Shown: positions 10,315-20,534, counted from the first letter of the stretch. The stretch is 64,000 nucleotides of DNA from Mixta sp. Marseille-Q2659 (GCF_940807255.1 NZ_CALNWY010000001.1:344487-408486); one strand, 5' to 3'. The notes: generated from the letters alone by a model not told the origin. Program-made: numbers and translations.

Positions 10315-10890
10315 TTAATAATAAGAATGTTCGCCGCGCTGATGTTCGGTCAGATCGCGTACGCCTTTCAGCTCAGGGAAAGCGGCCAGCAGCTCTTTTT
10401 CAATCCCTTCTTTCAGCGTAACGTCGACCATCGAACAGCCGTTACAGCCGCCGCCGAATTGCAGGATCGCATAACCTTCATCGGTGATTTCCATCAGCGT
10501 GACGCGGCCACCGTGACCGGCCAGCTGCGGGTTGATCTGCGCCTGTAACAGGTATTCAACGCGTTCTAGCAGCGGCGCGTCGTCAGCCACCTTACGCATT
10601 TTGGCGTTAGGCGCTTTCAGCGTCAGCTGTGAGCCAAGATTATCGGTAACGAAATCGATCTCGGCATCTTCCAGATAAGGCGCGCTCAGCTCATCCACAT
10701 AGGCGGAAAGCTTTTCAAACTTCAGTTCGGTATCGCTTGGCTCCACCGCATCCGGCGGGCAGTAAGAGACGCCACATTCGGCAGTTGGCGTGCCCGGATT
10801 AATCACGAACACGCGGATTTGAGTGCCTTCTTCCTGATTTGAAAGCAGTTTTGCAAAATGCTCCTGGGCGGCATCGGTAATTCGGATCAT
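10315..10890 (-). CDS. nfuA: NfuA, iron-sulfur cluster carrier protein
   Basis: 191 residues, the same length as E. coli NfuA and near-identical in the key parts. Residues 1-~95 form the degenerate A-type carrier domain. The C-terminal Nfu domain has the cluster-binding CxxC at Cys149 and Cys152 ([14 protein letters not shown]). The homodimer holds a [4Fe-4S] cluster and delivers it to apo-enzymes under oxidative or iron stress. The gene precedes gntX on the minus strand order as in E. coli, and the adjacent gntT found there is absent. Confidence 0.97.
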   Translation of the reverse strand: MIRITDAAQEHFAKLLSNQEEGTQIRVFVINPGTPTAECGVSYCPPDAVEPSDTELKFEKLSAYVDELSAPYLEDAEIDFVTDNLGSQLTLKAPNAKMRKVADDAPLLERVEYLLQAQINPQLAGHGGRVTLMEITDEGYAILQFGGGCNGCSMVDVTLKEGIEKELLAAFPELKGVRDLTEHQRGEHSYY

Positions 10891-10948
10891 GGCAGTTGCT
10901 CAATAGTTGACTAATTTAGTTGGTTATAATACGCCCATCGCCGACGCT

Positions 10949-11632
10949 CTACAAGGTACGGCAAAGGCACCAAATCTGGACGCTGGCCGCGCCAGCGCGC
11001 ATCAGCAGGCGACTGATTTCCGCCGCCGTGCTGCCGGTGGTGACCACATCATCGATCAGCACGATGTGGCGATCCTGTACGGGAATTTCAAGCTGAAAGG
11101 CATCGCGCAGGTTTCTCTTGCGGGCGCGTGCATTAAGCTGGTGCTGAACGCGAACGGCACGACGGCGCGTTAATCCTTGCGGACGATAATCGCAGCCCAG
11201 CCAGCGCGCCAGCGGCTGCGCCAGCAGATCGACCTGATTAAATCCCCGGCGCCAGGCGCGTTGATGATGCAACGGAACCGCCAGCAGTAAATCAGGACGC
11301 GACAGGCCGCGCTCTCGCCTGACCGCCAGCCAGCTTAGCAAAATCAGCCGCGCCAGCATCACAGAGAGTGCGGTTATGCCGGAGAATTTATGGCGCGCAA
11401 TGAGCAGGCTGAGCGGCGGGCAATAATGGCTGACGGCGATCAGCCGTTGCCACGGCGGGGGACGACGCAAACAGTGACCGCAGGGAAGCAGCGGATCGCC
11501 TGCGGGCAAGCCGCAGCGCGGGCAGCACGGCGGCAGCGGCGGCAAGGCGCGCAGGCAGTAGCTGCATAGCCCGTGTACAGGCATTTTCAGCGGCATCTGG
11601 CATAGCCAACAGCCTCCCTGCATTGGTAGCAT
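10949..11632 (-). CDS. gntX: GntX, ComF-family phosphoribosyltransferase-like DNA-utilisation protein
   Basis: 227 residues, the same length as E. coli GntX/YhgH. The N-terminal part has CxxC pairs (CWLC, CSYC, CPRCGLP, CGHC) forming the zinc-finger-like double zinc ribbon of ComF proteins. The C-terminal part has the phosphoribosyltransferase signature VLIDDVVTTGST. In E. coli it is needed to use DNA as a nutrient, which links it to the hof genes at 33-37 kb. The chosen ATG has a strong AGGAGG five bases upstream. It is divergent from bioH with 39 bp between the starts. Confidence 0.95.
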   Translation of the reverse strand: MLPMQGGCWLCQMPLKMPVHGLCSYCLRALPPLPPCCPRCGLPAGDPLLPCGHCLRRPPPWQRLIAVSHYCPPLSLLIARHKFSGITALSVMLARLILLSWLAVRRERGLSRPDLLLAVPLHHQRAWRRGFNQVDLLAQPLARWLGCDYRPQGLTRRRAVRVQHQLNARARKRNLRDAFQLEIPVQDRHIVLIDDVVTTGSTAAEISRLLMRAGAASVQIWCLCRTL

Positions 11633-11671
11633 AGCGACCTCCTTAATTTAGCGACAATGAGACAATAACTG

Positions 11672-12445
11672 ATGGCGCAGCTTTACTGGCACACTACCGG
11701 CACCGGCAATCGCGATCTTGTGCTGCTACACGGATGGGGACTGAACGCGGAAGTCTGGCGTTGCATTATGGCGCCGCTCAGCGCACATTTTCGCCTGCAC
11801 GTTGTGGATCTGCCGGGCTTTGGCCGCAGTCAGGGATTCGGCGCGTTAACGCTGGATGAAATGGTTGAGGCTTTGCTGCCGCAGCTGCCGGAACAGGCGA
11901 TTTACCTCGGCTGGTCTCTGGGCGGATTAGTGGCCAGCCGTCTGGCGCTGCGCTGGCCGCAGCGCGTTACCGGTCTGATTACCGTCGCCTCTTCGCCCTG
12001 TTTCACCGCCAATGCGGAAAACTGGCCGGGCATTAAGCCGGAGACGTTGGCCGGTTTCCAGCAGCAGCTGAGCCACGATTATCAGCGTACCGTCGAGCGG
12101 TTTCTGGCGTTGCAAACGTTAGGGACGCCCAGCGCCAGGCAGGATGCGCGCGCGCTAAAAGAGGTGGTGCTGTCGCAGCCGATGCCGCCGGTTGACGTGT
12201 TGGCCGGCGGGCTGGAGATATTACGCAGCGTTGATTTACGCGAGGAGATGGAAACGCTTGAGGTGCCGTTGCTGCGCATTTATGGCTATCTCGACGGCCT
12301 GGTGCCGCGCAACGTCGCCGCACTGCTCGATCGGCGCTGGCCCGCAAGTGCTTCGCTGGTAATGGAAAAAGCGGCGCACGCGCCTTTTATTTCGCATCCG
12401 CAGGATTTTTGCGCAGCGGTAACGCAGTTCAGCGCTTCAGTTTAA
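11672..12445 (+). CDS. bioH: BioH, pimeloyl-[acyl-carrier protein] methyl ester esterase
   Basis: 257 residues (E. coli BioH 256). It is an alpha/beta hydrolase with the nucleophile elbow GWSLGG, Ser82 being the catalytic serine. The conserved oxyanion segment is [10 protein letters not shown], and the C-terminal histidine lies in [10 protein letters not shown]. It removes the methyl ester from pimeloyl-ACP, ending the BioC-BioH detour of fatty-acid synthesis that supplies biotin. It is monocistronic, divergent from gntX, as in E. coli. Confidence 0.97.
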   Translation: MAQLYWHTTGTGNRDLVLLHGWGLNAEVWRCIMAPLSAHFRLHVVDLPGFGRSQGFGALTLDEMVEALLPQLPEQAIYLGWSLGGLVASRLALRWPQRVTGLITVASSPCFTANAENWPGIKPETLAGFQQQLSHDYQRTVERFLALQTLGTPSARQDARALKEVVLSQPMPPVDVLAGGLEILRSVDLREEMETLEVPLLRIYGYLDGLVPRNVAALLDRRWPASASLVMEKAAHAPFISHPQDFCAAVTQFSASV

Positions 12446-12620
12446 GAAACTTTATCCCTTTAGCTGGCAAAATATCACCGGGCGTTAATACTTGAAGCTG
12501 AGCAAGGCCGCTGATTATGACTGATAACGTCTGCCAGGGAGCAGGGCGCTATTCTCCCTATTTCATTCTATTCATTCGGCGGTCCTGAGTTTTTCCGTTA
12601 ACTTAAGACGAAGGTGAACT

Positions 12621-12890
12621 ATGAATATGATTAAAGCTGCGGTTGTAACTTGTCTGTTGGGTGGACTCTCATTTTCCGCGCTGGCGGCGCAGGAAGTGAC
12701 GAAAGAAGACGTGCAGAAAATGAATCTGGAAAAAATCGGCACGGTGAATACCACGGCGGAAACCACCTCGCCGATGGATGCTAAACGTGAACTGTCAAAA
12801 ATGGCGGACGAGAAAGGCGGCAAATATTTTCTGGTTATCGCCGGACGTGAGCATGGCAAGTTCAGCGCCACGGCTGACGTCTACAAGTAA
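12621..12890 (+). CDS. YhcN/BhsA/McbA-type small secreted protein (DUF1471)
   Basis: 89 residues. A cleavable signal peptide is evident (about residues 1-22, hydrophobic, ending ALA-A). The mature part is a single DUF1471 domain: the pattern LEKIGTVNTTAETTSPMDAKRELSKMADEKGGKYFLVIAG and final SATADVYK is typical of YhcN/BhsA/McbA proteins. E. coli paralogues are periplasmic, stress-induced and affect biofilm or acid and peroxide tolerance. Which paralogue this matches cannot be decided by eye. AAGGTG lies upstream of the ATG. It stands alone between bioH and the convergent GH13 gene and ends at a clear terminator. Confidence 0.85.
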   Translation: MNMIKAAVVTCLLGGLSFSALAAQEVTKEDVQKMNLEKIGTVNTTAETTSPMDAKRELSKMADEKGGKYFLVIAGREHGKFSATADVYK

Positions 12891-12896
12891 TGCTTT

Positions 12897-12930
12897 AGCA
12901 GGCATATGCGTTATGCCTGCTTATCCTTTT
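12897..12930 (+). terminator. Rho-independent terminator of the DUF1471 gene
   Basis: A perfect 9-bp stem (AGCAGGCAT 12897-12905, ATGCCTGCT 12913-12921) begins 7 bp after the stop and is followed by a T/C-rich tail (TATCCTTTTC). Confidence 0.8.
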
Positions 12931-12946
12931 CTGCGCCTGAATTGTT

Positions 12947-14635
12947 TTATCCCTTCAGCCATAAATAGTGCCAGGGCGGCAACGTGACCGGCTGAGCGCC
13001 ATCAATCAACTTCTGTTCGATAATATCCCGATACTTCTTCCCATCCGGCAGCGTGGCATTGACGCTTTTATCGCTCAGATTAAACACACACAGCAAACTG
13101 TTCTCTCCATCCGCCGAATAGCGCCGCATCATCAGCAGCGTATTTTCGCTATCAAGGATCGCCATTGGGTTATCGGGATGGAAGGCGGGCTGACGCGTGC
13201 GCAGTTGGATAAGCGCGCTGAGACGGTTAAAGACCTGCTGGCGCAGGTAGTCGCCGCCCGACAGCGCTTTTTCTATTGCTGAGAGGGCATATTTTTCGCG
13301 GTTGATGGCGCGGTTATGACCAGCCACTCTGACGCCTTCCCGATCGTTGCGTGAGCCGAGAATGCTCTGGATGTAGATGGCGGGCACGCCGGGAAAGGCG
13401 AGCAGAATCGCGTGCGCCAGCATAAAACGTCGGATACGCGTGTCATCGTCATCGTCCTGCTTGTTCAGCGCATCCATATAGGTGACGTTGATTTCATACG
13501 GGCTGGTGGTGCCGTCCGGGTTATTTTTGTAGGAGATCAGAGCGCCTTCCAGCGCCAAATCGCGCACCAGCGAAACAATCTCTACTTCCGGCAGAATGCC
13601 GCGCGCCGGGTTAAGGCCGATACCATCGTGCGAGGCGAGAAAATTAAAAAAGGTTGTCGTGCCGTCGCCCAGATCGAGACCGGCGGCCCACTGACGCAGC
13701 GCGCGCGCCGAGCCGTTATGAATGGCGTGCAGCACCAGCGGCGGCAGCGAAAACTGGTAAACCATCTGCGCCTCATCCTGGCCGTTGCCAAAATAGCTGA
13801 TATTGTCCTGATGCGGCACGTTGGTTTCGGTAATGATCACCGTACCTGGCGCTACCACATCGGCAATGGCGCGGAACAGTTTCACCAGCAGATGGGTATT
13901 TTCCAAGTGAATACAGCGGGTGCCGGGCGTTTTCCACATATAGCCGACCGCATCCAGCCGGACATAATCAGCCCCTTTTTTCAGGTATTCCAGCAGCACG
14001 TCAATCATGCGGATCAGCACTTCCGGGCTGGCAAAATTGAGGTCGATCTGATCGGCGCTAAAGGTGGTCCAGATATAGTGCGTTTCGCCGTTCGCCTTGA
14101 CGAAAGGCGTCAGCAGCGGTGACGTGCGCGGACGGGTAACGCCGCTTAAATCGGTGCCGGGCGGCATACTGATAAAGAAATCGTCCCAGCCGGGATCGCA
14201 GGCCAGATAATGCTTAAACCAGGCGCTGTGCGAAGAGATATGGTTACAGACAAAATCGAACATCAAACGCGTATGGGTATGCAGTTCGGCCACGTTGCGC
14301 CACTCGCCGCATATCGGATTGACCTGATGATAGTCAATCACCGAAAAACCATCGTCGGAAGACCAGGGAAAGAAAGGCAGCAGATGCACCAGATTAAATG
14401 TGGATTCCAAATGCTGCTGGTAAAAACGCGAAAAGGTCGCCAACGTTGGCGCTTCCGGCTCGCGAAACTGATCGGCATAGGTGATCAGCACCACGTCTTT
14501 TTCATCCCAGTGCGGCTTACGCGGCTTTTTTATAGCATCACGGGCGGCGCGAATGTGTGACAGCAGGCGTTCCCGCGCAGCCATCGGAAAGGAATTCAGG
14601 TAGATCTTATCGATTAAGTTATTGATAATATCCAT
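12947..14635 (-). CDS. GH13_18 glycoside phosphorylase, glucosylglycerate phosphorylase-like (YcjM/GgaP family)
   Basis: 562 residues, close to E. coli YcjM (about 559), which phosphorolyses glucosylglycerate, and clearly related to sucrose phosphorylases. Catalytic residues are present: nucleophile Asp228 (VRLDAVGYM), acid/base Glu270 (IITETNVPH) and transition-state Asp337 (ASHDGIGLNP). SYKNNPDGTTSPYEINVTYMDAL matches YcjM better than sucrose phosphorylase. It would release glucose 1-phosphate from an alpha-glucosyl compound. Unlike E. coli ycjM, it has no transporter genes beside it and lies downstream of feoB in the same direction. The start is uncertain: no strong ribosome-binding site is visible and the upstream region is an arm of an inverted repeat. 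Substrate is inference. Confidence 0.85.
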   Translation of the reverse strand: MDIINNLIDKIYLNSFPMAARERLLSHIRAARDAIKKPRKPHWDEKDVVLITYADQFREPEAPTLATFSRFYQQHLESTFNLVHLLPFFPWSSDDGFSVIDYHQVNPICGEWRNVAELHTHTRLMFDFVCNHISSHSAWFKHYLACDPGWDDFFISMPPGTDLSGVTRPRTSPLLTPFVKANGETHYIWTTFSADQIDLNFASPEVLIRMIDVLLEYLKKGADYVRLDAVGYMWKTPGTRCIHLENTHLLVKLFRAIADVVAPGTVIITETNVPHQDNISYFGNGQDEAQMVYQFSLPPLVLHAIHNGSARALRQWAAGLDLGDGTTTFFNFLASHDGIGLNPARGILPEVEIVSLVRDLALEGALISYKNNPDGTTSPYEINVTYMDALNKQDDDDDTRIRRFMLAHAILLAFPGVPAIYIQSILGSRNDREGVRVAGHNRAINREKYALSAIEKALSGGDYLRQQVFNRLSALIQLRTRQPAFHPDNPMAILDSENTLLMMRRYSADGENSLLCVFNLSDKSVNATLPDGKKYRDIIEQKLIDGAQPVTLPPWHYLWLKG

Positions 14636-14640
14636 GTTTA

Positions 14641-14699
14641 CCCGGCGGGCTACAGCGTTAAGTTCGCAAAGGCGTTAGATTTTACTGTAGACCGCCGGG
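14641..14699. promoter_or_regulatory. Long inverted repeat between feoB and the GH13 phosphorylase gene
   Basis: Arms CCCGGCGGGCTACAG (14641-14655) and CTGTAGACCGCCGGG (14685-14699) pair at 14 of 15 positions around a 29-nt loop. It fills the 83-bp gap after feoB. There is no T run, so it is not a classic terminator. The arm nearest the GH13 gene ends 5 bp before its ATG and would cover the translation start region. Confidence 0.7.
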
Positions 14700-14718
14700 C
14701 TAAAATCGCAACCGCTGA

Positions 14719-17031
14719 CTAATGGCAGACGCCGCTTTTTACCGGCTGCTCATAATTTTCCACGGGCAGTATGCGAATCGGAATGCGCTGCGGCGGCAGT
14801 TTAATGCGGCGTAACAGCAGCAACAACGCGCCGTTGAACAGCAGCACCAGCAGGATAGTCAGGCTGCTGGCGAGCGGCTGCTCGCCGATGCGCGAGAACT
14901 GCCAGAACAGCGTCGCCAGCGAATAAGCGACGTTCAGCCCCCAAAGAATGGAAAAGCCCATCCAGCGGCGGCTGCTTTCACGGGCAATCGCGCCCATCAC
15001 CGATACGCACGGAATATAGAGCAGCACAAACAGCAGATAGCTAAAGGCGGCGGCATCGCTGCCAAATTGTTGGCTCATCTGGCCCATCGCGCCGCCCGCC
15101 ATTTCGCCGTCGCCCTTGCTGGCCTCAATCGGGTTCGCCAATACGCTCAGACTGAATGTCTCTTTCAGTCCTTGCCAGGTTTCGCTGACCGCATCGGACA
15201 GCTCTGCCGTCAGGCTCCACTCATTAACGTCGAAAGGGGCTTCCTGTAAGGCCTCGGCGGTGTAAAGCGTATTCAGCGTGCCGACCACCACTTCTTTCGC
15301 CATCGCGCCGGTCAGCAGGCCCACCGACGCCTGCCAGTTATCCGGCTGTATGCCGATAGGCTGCAGCAGCGGCGTCATGATGCGGCTGACGCTGGCCAGC
15401 GCCGAATCGTTAATGCTGTTGACCGGCTGCCCGTTAAAGGAAAAGCTGTTCAGCCCGCCGATAAGAATGCTGACGATCACGATGACTTTACCGGCGCGCA
15501 ACACGAAGCTTTTCAGGCGCTGCCAGGCCTGCAACAGCAGGCTTTTCAGATGCGGCACGTGCCAGCTCGGCAGCTCCATAACGAACGGCGAAGCTTCGCC
15601 GCGCAGCAGCGTATGCTTGAGCAGCAGGCCGGTCAGCACCGCCATGACAATGCCGGTCAGATAAAGGCTGAACACCACCAGCGCGCCGTGTGAACCAAAA
15701 AAGGCGGCGGCGAAAACAGCAAAAATCGCCAGCCGCGCGCCGCAGGAGATAAAGGGCGCCATCATCACCGTAATCAGCCGTTCACGCGGCGCATCCAGCG
15801 TGCGTGCGCCCATCACCGACGGCACGTTGCAGCCAAAACCGACGATCAGCGGCACGAAAGATTTACCCGGCAGGCCAAGCGACTGCATCAGCCGATCGAC
15901 CACAAAAGCGGCGCGCGCCATATAGCCGGAATCTTCCATAAAGGAGAGAAACAGATACATCAAACCGATCTGCGGCACCAGCGGCAGCACCGTATTGATG
16001 CCGCCGCCCACACCCTGTGCGAGAAACAGCGTCAGCCAGACCGGGAAATGCAGCGTGGCGCCGAGCCACTGCGTACCGTGAATAAACAGCGCCGCCGAGC
16101 CGACGTCAAACAGCGGCTGCAGCGCGCCGCCAATATTGATCGCCAGCAGAAACATCAGATACATCATCAGCAAAAAGACCGGAATGCCCAGCCAGCGGTT
16201 CAGTACGATCTTATCAAGCCGCTGCGATAGCTGGTGCGGGGCGGCTAAATGCTGATTGCTGACGTTGGCGCAAATCGACGCCAACAGCTGATAGCGTGCG
16301 GCGACAATGGAGACGGCGGCTTCCTGCGCCAGCCCGGTCTCCACTTCTGCCAGCCGCTGCAGCGCCAGATCGCTTACCTGCTGACGGCTGTAAATGTCGC
16401 CTTCCAACAGCTGTAACGCCAGCCAGCGCCGCCGCTGACGGCTTTCGCTTACCGACATCGCCGCTGCCAGCCGATCGACAGCGTCATTCAGTAGCGCGGG
16501 ATAGGGCACTTCCAGCGGCGCGCAGGTGCTAATTCCTTGATCAATCAGTTGCTTCAGCTGCTCCAGTCCGCTGCCGCGTGTTGATACGACCGGCACCACC
16601 GGACAGCCGAGACGCTGCGCCAGCGCCGGAATATCGATGCTGATTTTCTGGCTTTCTGCCATGTCCAGCATATTCAGCGCCACAATGCAGGGCACGCCCA
16701 GTTCGCGCAATTGCAGGGTGAGATAAAGATTGCGCTCCAGGTTGCAGGCGTCCACCACGTTAATCAGCAGATCTGCCTGCTGGCTCAGCACGAAGTGGCA
16801 GGCGATCTGCTCATCAAGCGAGGCCTGCTGGGAAATGGTGGTCAGCGAATAGGTACCGGGCAGGTCGATAAGATTCACCCGCGTTTGGCCAGCGGTGAAA
16901 AAACCTTCTTTGCGCTCAACGGTGACGCCAGCCCAGTTGCCGACGCGCTGACGGGCGCCGGTGAGCTGATTAAACAGCGTGGTTTTACCGGCGTTGGGAT
17001 TGCCTAACAGACCGACAGTACAGGTTTTCAT
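14719..17031 (-). CDS. feoB: FeoB, GTP-dependent ferrous iron transporter
   Basis: 770 residues (E. coli FeoB 773). The N-terminal G domain has G1 GNPNAGKTT (about 9-17), G3 DLPGTYS and G4 LNMLD. A GDI helical domain follows, then the membrane core with two Gate regions (for example [20 protein letters not shown] and [16 protein letters not shown]) carrying the conserved cysteines. It imports Fe2+ across the inner membrane. Its ATG overlaps the feoA stop (ATGA). feoC, which follows feoB in E. coli, is absent. The stop is instead followed by a long inverted repeat. Confidence 0.97.
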   Translation of the reverse strand: MKTCTVGLLGNPNAGKTTLFNQLTGARQRVGNWAGVTVERKEGFFTAGQTRVNLIDLPGTYSLTTISQQASLDEQIACHFVLSQQADLLINVVDACNLERNLYLTLQLRELGVPCIVALNMLDMAESQKISIDIPALAQRLGCPVVPVVSTRGSGLEQLKQLIDQGISTCAPLEVPYPALLNDAVDRLAAAMSVSESRQRRRWLALQLLEGDIYSRQQVSDLALQRLAEVETGLAQEAAVSIVAARYQLLASICANVSNQHLAAPHQLSQRLDKIVLNRWLGIPVFLLMMYLMFLLAINIGGALQPLFDVGSAALFIHGTQWLGATLHFPVWLTLFLAQGVGGGINTVLPLVPQIGLMYLFLSFMEDSGYMARAAFVVDRLMQSLGLPGKSFVPLIVGFGCNVPSVMGARTLDAPRERLITVMMAPFISCGARLAIFAVFAAAFFGSHGALVVFSLYLTGIVMAVLTGLLLKHTLLRGEASPFVMELPSWHVPHLKSLLLQAWQRLKSFVLRAGKVIVIVSILIGGLNSFSFNGQPVNSINDSALASVSRIMTPLLQPIGIQPDNWQASVGLLTGAMAKEVVVGTLNTLYTAEALQEAPFDVNEWSLTAELSDAVSETWQGLKETFSLSVLANPIEASKGDGEMAGGAMGQMSQQFGSDAAAFSYLLFVLLYIPCVSVMGAIARESSRRWMGFSILWGLNVAYSLATLFWQFSRIGEQPLASSLTILLVLLFNGALLLLLRRIKLPPQRIPIRILPVENYEQPVKSGVCH

Positions 17032-17267
17032 GCGGCCTCCATCGGAGCCATTGGCTGCAACTGCAGCAGCGCCAAATCCTTTTTGCGCAGCATTAAACTT
17101 ACGCGTCCCGCCTGAATCTGCAGCGGATCACCCAGCGGGGCAATGCGTAGCACCTGAAAGCAGGAACCGGGCAGCAGGCCGAGGGAAAGCAGCTTTTGGC
17201 GATAAGCGGGACTGACGGCGGATGAAAAGCCGAGAATTTGATAGTGTTGGCGGGCAAGCAGAGACAT
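17028..17267 (-). CDS. feoA: FeoA, ferrous iron transport accessory protein
   Basis: 79 residues (E. coli FeoA 75), a small SH3-like protein with the diagnostic [17 protein letters not shown] and PLGDPLQI segments. It acts with FeoB at the cytoplasmic side of the membrane. An upstream in-frame start at 17309 would add 14 residues. I chose the ATG at 17267 because GAGGT lies about 8 bp before it and the length then fits the family. It is translationally coupled to feoB, and a Fur box lies 54 bp upstream of the start. Confidence 0.95.
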   Translation of the reverse strand: MSLLARQHYQILGFSSAVSPAYRQKLLSLGLLPGSCFQVLRIAPLGDPLQIQAGRVSLMLRKKDLALLQLQPMAPMEAA

Positions 17268-17320
17268 GAAAGGTACCTCATTGACTGTCGCGTAGTACGA
17301 CAATGACAAAACGGCACCAT

Positions 17321-17339
17321 ATTAATGAGAATAATTATC
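17321..17339 (-). promoter_or_regulatory. Fur box of feoAB
   Basis: Read on the minus strand, GATAATTATTCTCATTAAT matches the 19-bp Fur consensus at 14 positions. It is placed 54-72 bp before the feoA start. Iron-loaded Fur should repress feoAB here. An Fnr site, known for E. coli feo, was not convincingly seen. Confidence 0.75.
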
Positions 17340-17354
17340 GTTAATGTTGATTTA

Positions 17355-17386
17355 AAACAAACAACGAGGGCGGCGCGAGGCCGCCC
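17355..17386 (-). terminator. Rho-independent terminator of tex
   Basis: A perfect 7-bp GC stem (GGGCGGC/GCCGCCC, 17368-17374 and 17380-17386) with a 5-nt loop lies 8 bp past the tex stop. The minus-strand tail is T-rich (TCGTTGTTTGTTTT). Confidence 0.75.
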
Positions 17387-17393
17387 TTACGTT

Positions 17394-19718
17394 TTAGCGC
17401 TTCTTACCGAAGGCGGCGGCCAGCGCATCGCCCATGGCGCTGTTGCCAGGTGCCGTGCTGGCGGCACGCGGACGCGGTTTAGCCGCCGGACGGTTATTAC
17501 CACGATCCTGCGTACGTGGCGCACCGCGCGCCGCGGTTTCGCCTGGCTGCTCGTCAAGACGCATGGTCAGCGCGATGCGTTTGCGTTGAAGATCGACTTC
17601 CAGCACCTTAACTTTGACGATATCGCCTGCTTTCACCACGGTATGCGGATCTTCGACAAATTTGTCGGAAAGCGAAGAGATATGCACCAGGCCATCCTGA
17701 TGGACGCCAATATCCACGAATGCGCCGAAGTTGGTCACGTTGGTCACCGCACCTTCCAGTACCATGCCCGGCTGCAGATCGTTCATGGTTTCTACGCCTT
17801 CGGCAAACTGTGCTGTTTTGAATTCCGGGCGCGGATCGCGGCCTGGTTTCTCCAGCTCTTTGATAATGTCGCTGACCGTCGGCACGCCGAAACGCTCATC
17901 GGTAAAATCGACCGCTTTAAGGTTGCGCAGCTCAGTCGGATTGCCCATCAGCTCGCGCAGTGACTGGCGGGTCGCTTCCAGAATACGCTCGACCACCGGA
18001 TAGGCTTCCGGATGCACAGTAGAAGCATCCAGCGGATTATCGCCGTGGTTAATACGCAGGAAGCCAGCGCACTGTTCAAAGGCTTTCGGGCCGAGACGGC
18101 TCACCTTCAGCAGCTGCTGACGGCTGCGGAAGCGACCGTTTTCGTCGCGCCAGTTCACAATGTTTTGCGCCATCATGCGCGTCAGTCCGGCAACGCGGGT
18201 CAACAGCGCGACGGAGGCGGTATTCAGATCGACGCCAACGGCGTTAACGCAGTCTTCCACCACCGCATCCAGCTTTTTCGCCAGCTGGTTTTGGCTGACG
18301 TCATGCTGATACTGGCCCACGCCAATTGATTTCGGATCGATTTTCACCAGCTCCGCCAGCGGATCCTGCAAACGACGGGCAATTGAGACTGCGCCACGCA
18401 GCGAAACATCGAGATCCGGGAACTCCAGCGCTGCCAGTTCGGAAGCTGAGTAGACCGACGCGCCCGCTTCGCTGACGATCACTTTTTGCGCCGTCACCTG
18501 CGGGAACTGTTTTTGTACTTCAAGGAAGAAGCGCTCGGTTTCACGTGAAGCGGTGCCGTTGCCGATCGCCACCAGTTCTACCTGATGACGCGTGCAGAGC
18601 GCTGCAACCGCCGCCGCCGCTTTGGCCGCCTGGCCGGTGTGCGGATAGATGGTATCGGTCGCGACCAGCTTGCCGGTGGCATCCACTACCGCCACTTTGA
18701 CGCCGGTACGCAGGCCCGGATCGAGGCCCATGGTGGCGCGCATGCCCGCTGGAGCCGCCATCAGCAGATCGTGCAGGTTACGGGCAAAGACATTAATCGC
18801 TTCTTCTTCCGCACGCTCGCGCACGCTGCCCATCAGCTCGGTCTCCAGATGCAGCAGCACTTTAATGCGCCACGTCCAGCTCACCACCGCTTTACGCCAG
18901 CTGTCCGCCGGCGCGTTATTCAGGCGCAGGTTAAGGTGTTCGCTAATCAGCTGCTCGCCGTAGCTTTCACGCGGCGGCTCATCAAACTGCGGATCGGGAT
19001 TGAGCGAGAGCTGCAATACGCCTTCGTTGCGGCCACGGAACATCGCCAGCGCGCGGTGCGACGGTACGGTAGCCAGCGCTTCATGATGATCGAAGTAGTC
19101 GCGGAATTTCGCGCCTTCTTCCTCTTTGCCTTCCACAACGCGGGAAACCAGATGGGCATGCTTCCACAGATAATCGCGGACTTTCGCCAGCAGGGCGGCG
19201 TCCTCAGCGAAACGCTCCATCAGAATATAGCGCGCGCCGTCCAGCGCCGCTTTCACGTCGGCCACGCCTTTCTCCGCATCGACAAAGCGGGCGGCCAGCT
19301 GCTCCGGCTCCTGAGACGGATCCTGCCACAGCGACTCGGCCAGCGGTTCCAGACCGGCTTCAATCGCGATCTGCCCACGCGTGCGGCGCTTCGGTTTATA
19401 GGGAAGGTAAAGATCTTCGAGTTCGGTTTTGCTCAGGGTAGCATTAATCGCGGCGGCAAGTTCATCGCTGAGTTTGCCCTGTTCGGCGACCGATTTCAGG
19501 ATCGCCTGGCGGCGGTCTTCCAGCTCGCGCAGGTAGCCGAGACGGGTTTCCAGCTGTCGCAGCTGGGTATCATCAAGCCCGCCGGTCACTTCCTTACGAT
19601 AACGTGCGATAAACGGCACGGTGTTCCCTTCGTCCAGCAGGCGGATTGCGGCATCAACTTGCTCAGCCCGCGCCTGAAGTTCACCTGCAATAATGCGGTT
19701 CAGTGAATCATTCATCAT
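17394..19718 (-). CDS. tex: Tex (YhgF), S1-domain RNA-binding transcription accessory protein
   Basis: 774 residues (E. coli YhgF 773), with almost every segment conserved. In order it has an N-terminal helical region, the YqgF/RuvX-like domain ([17 protein letters not shown]), a helix-hairpin-helix pair ([19 protein letters not shown] and [22 protein letters not shown]), and a C-terminal S1 domain ([21 protein letters not shown]). The tail is low complexity and rich in R, P and A. Tex is associated with RNA polymerase and transcript handling, but its exact role is not settled. It is divergent from greB, another transcription factor. Confidence 0.96.
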   Translation of the reverse strand: MMNDSLNRIIAGELQARAEQVDAAIRLLDEGNTVPFIARYRKEVTGGLDDTQLRQLETRLGYLRELEDRRQAILKSVAEQGKLSDELAAAINATLSKTELEDLYLPYKPKRRTRGQIAIEAGLEPLAESLWQDPSQEPEQLAARFVDAEKGVADVKAALDGARYILMERFAEDAALLAKVRDYLWKHAHLVSRVVEGKEEEGAKFRDYFDHHEALATVPSHRALAMFRGRNEGVLQLSLNPDPQFDEPPRESYGEQLISEHLNLRLNNAPADSWRKAVVSWTWRIKVLLHLETELMGSVRERAEEEAINVFARNLHDLLMAAPAGMRATMGLDPGLRTGVKVAVVDATGKLVATDTIYPHTGQAAKAAAAVAALCTRHQVELVAIGNGTASRETERFFLEVQKQFPQVTAQKVIVSEAGASVYSASELAALEFPDLDVSLRGAVSIARRLQDPLAELVKIDPKSIGVGQYQHDVSQNQLAKKLDAVVEDCVNAVGVDLNTASVALLTRVAGLTRMMAQNIVNWRDENGRFRSRQQLLKVSRLGPKAFEQCAGFLRINHGDNPLDASTVHPEAYPVVERILEATRQSLRELMGNPTELRNLKAVDFTDERFGVPTVSDIIKELEKPGRDPRPEFKTAQFAEGVETMNDLQPGMVLEGAVTNVTNFGAFVDIGVHQDGLVHISSLSDKFVEDPHTVVKAGDIVKVKVLEVDLQRKRIALTMRLDEQPGETAARGAPRTQDRGNNRPAAKPRPRAASTAPGNSAMGDALAAAFGKKR

Positions 19719-19908
19719 CGGTTCAACTATCTTGCTAACAGTGGGTGAGAAATAGCGGACAGTTATACGGATTGACGGGCGAAATTACCAGCGAAGGGGT
19801 GCGCTTTAAGCCATATTCCGAGTGGGTTCTCCCACGCGGCGAGAGTGATGTTGTACCATTAGCACAAGGGGCCGCCAGGCCATCAGATTCAGCAGACAGG
19901 ATGGATGT

Positions 19909-20409
19909 GTGAAGACGCAACTGATTACCCGTGAAGGTTATAACAAGCTTCGGGCGGAACACGATTATCTGTGGAAGGAAAAGCGCCCGGAGATCACCAA
20001 AATCGTCTCCTGGGCGGCCAGCCTGGGCGACCGCTCCGAAAACGCCGATTACACCTATAACAAGCGTCTGCTGCGCCAGATCGATCGCCGCGTGCGCTAT
20101 CTGCGTAAATGTCTGGCGGAACTAAAGATCGTCGATTACTCCCCGCAGCAGGAGGGCAAAGTCTTTTTTGGCGCCTGGGTGGAAGTGGAGAACGAACAGG
20201 GCGAGGTAAAATGCTTTCGCATTGTCGGGCCGGATGAGATCTACGGTGAGGTGAAAAACTATATCTCTGTGGATTCGCCGATGGCGCGCGCGCTGATTAA
20301 AAAAGAAGTGGATGACGAAGTGATCGTTAACACGCCGGAAGGGGAAAAATTGTGGTTTATTAACCGCATTGAATATCGACAATCGCCAGATGAGACCAGC
20401 GAAAAATAA
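19909..20409 (+). CDS. greB: GreB, transcript cleavage elongation factor
   Basis: 166 residues from a GTG start preceded by AGGATGG (E. coli GreB 158). The N-terminal coiled coil reaches into the RNA polymerase secondary channel. Its tip acids lie in SLGDRSENADYTYNK, the Gre catalytic loop. The C-terminal domain, with DYSPQQEGKVFFGAWVEVEN and SPMARALIKKEVDDEV, binds polymerase. It rescues backtracked complexes by stimulating RNA cleavage. The C-terminus is about 8 residues longer than in E. coli. It is divergent from tex. Confidence 0.96.
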   Translation: MKTQLITREGYNKLRAEHDYLWKEKRPEITKIVSWAASLGDRSENADYTYNKRLLRQIDRRVRYLRKCLAELKIVDYSPQQEGKVFFGAWVEVENEQGEVKCFRIVGPDEIYGEVKNYISVDSPMARALIKKEVDDEVIVNTPEGEKLWFINRIEYRQSPDETSEK

Positions 20410-20416
20410 AAAGAAG

Positions 20417-20465
20417 CGGAGAATAATGACTTTTTTAATAAAGCCCGGGCAACGCTTATTCTCCG
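20417..20465. terminator. Inverted repeat after greB, possible 3' structure
   Basis: Perfect 10-bp arms CGGAGAATAA (20417-20426) and TTATTCTCCG (20456-20465) are separated by 29 nt and begin 7 bp after the greB stop. The long loop and lack of a T tail make a classic terminator unlikely, though it can still be a transcript 3' structure. Confidence 0.4.
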
Positions 20466-20534
20466 GTGGCGAAAGACTACAGCAACAGAATTTTTATATG
20501 TAAAGCTGGGTCTGACCTAATGCCTTAAAAAGCG

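Noticed and set aside
18585..19706. 373-codon open frame antisense to tex
   Set aside because: It lies wholly within a strongly conserved gene on the other strand, with no family similarity. GC-rich codon use creates such shadows.
8494..20524. Shared 13-mer CTGACCTAATGCC near 8.5 kb and 20.5 kb
   Set aside because: A 13-base match in 64 kb is expected by chance and neither copy has other IS-like features.
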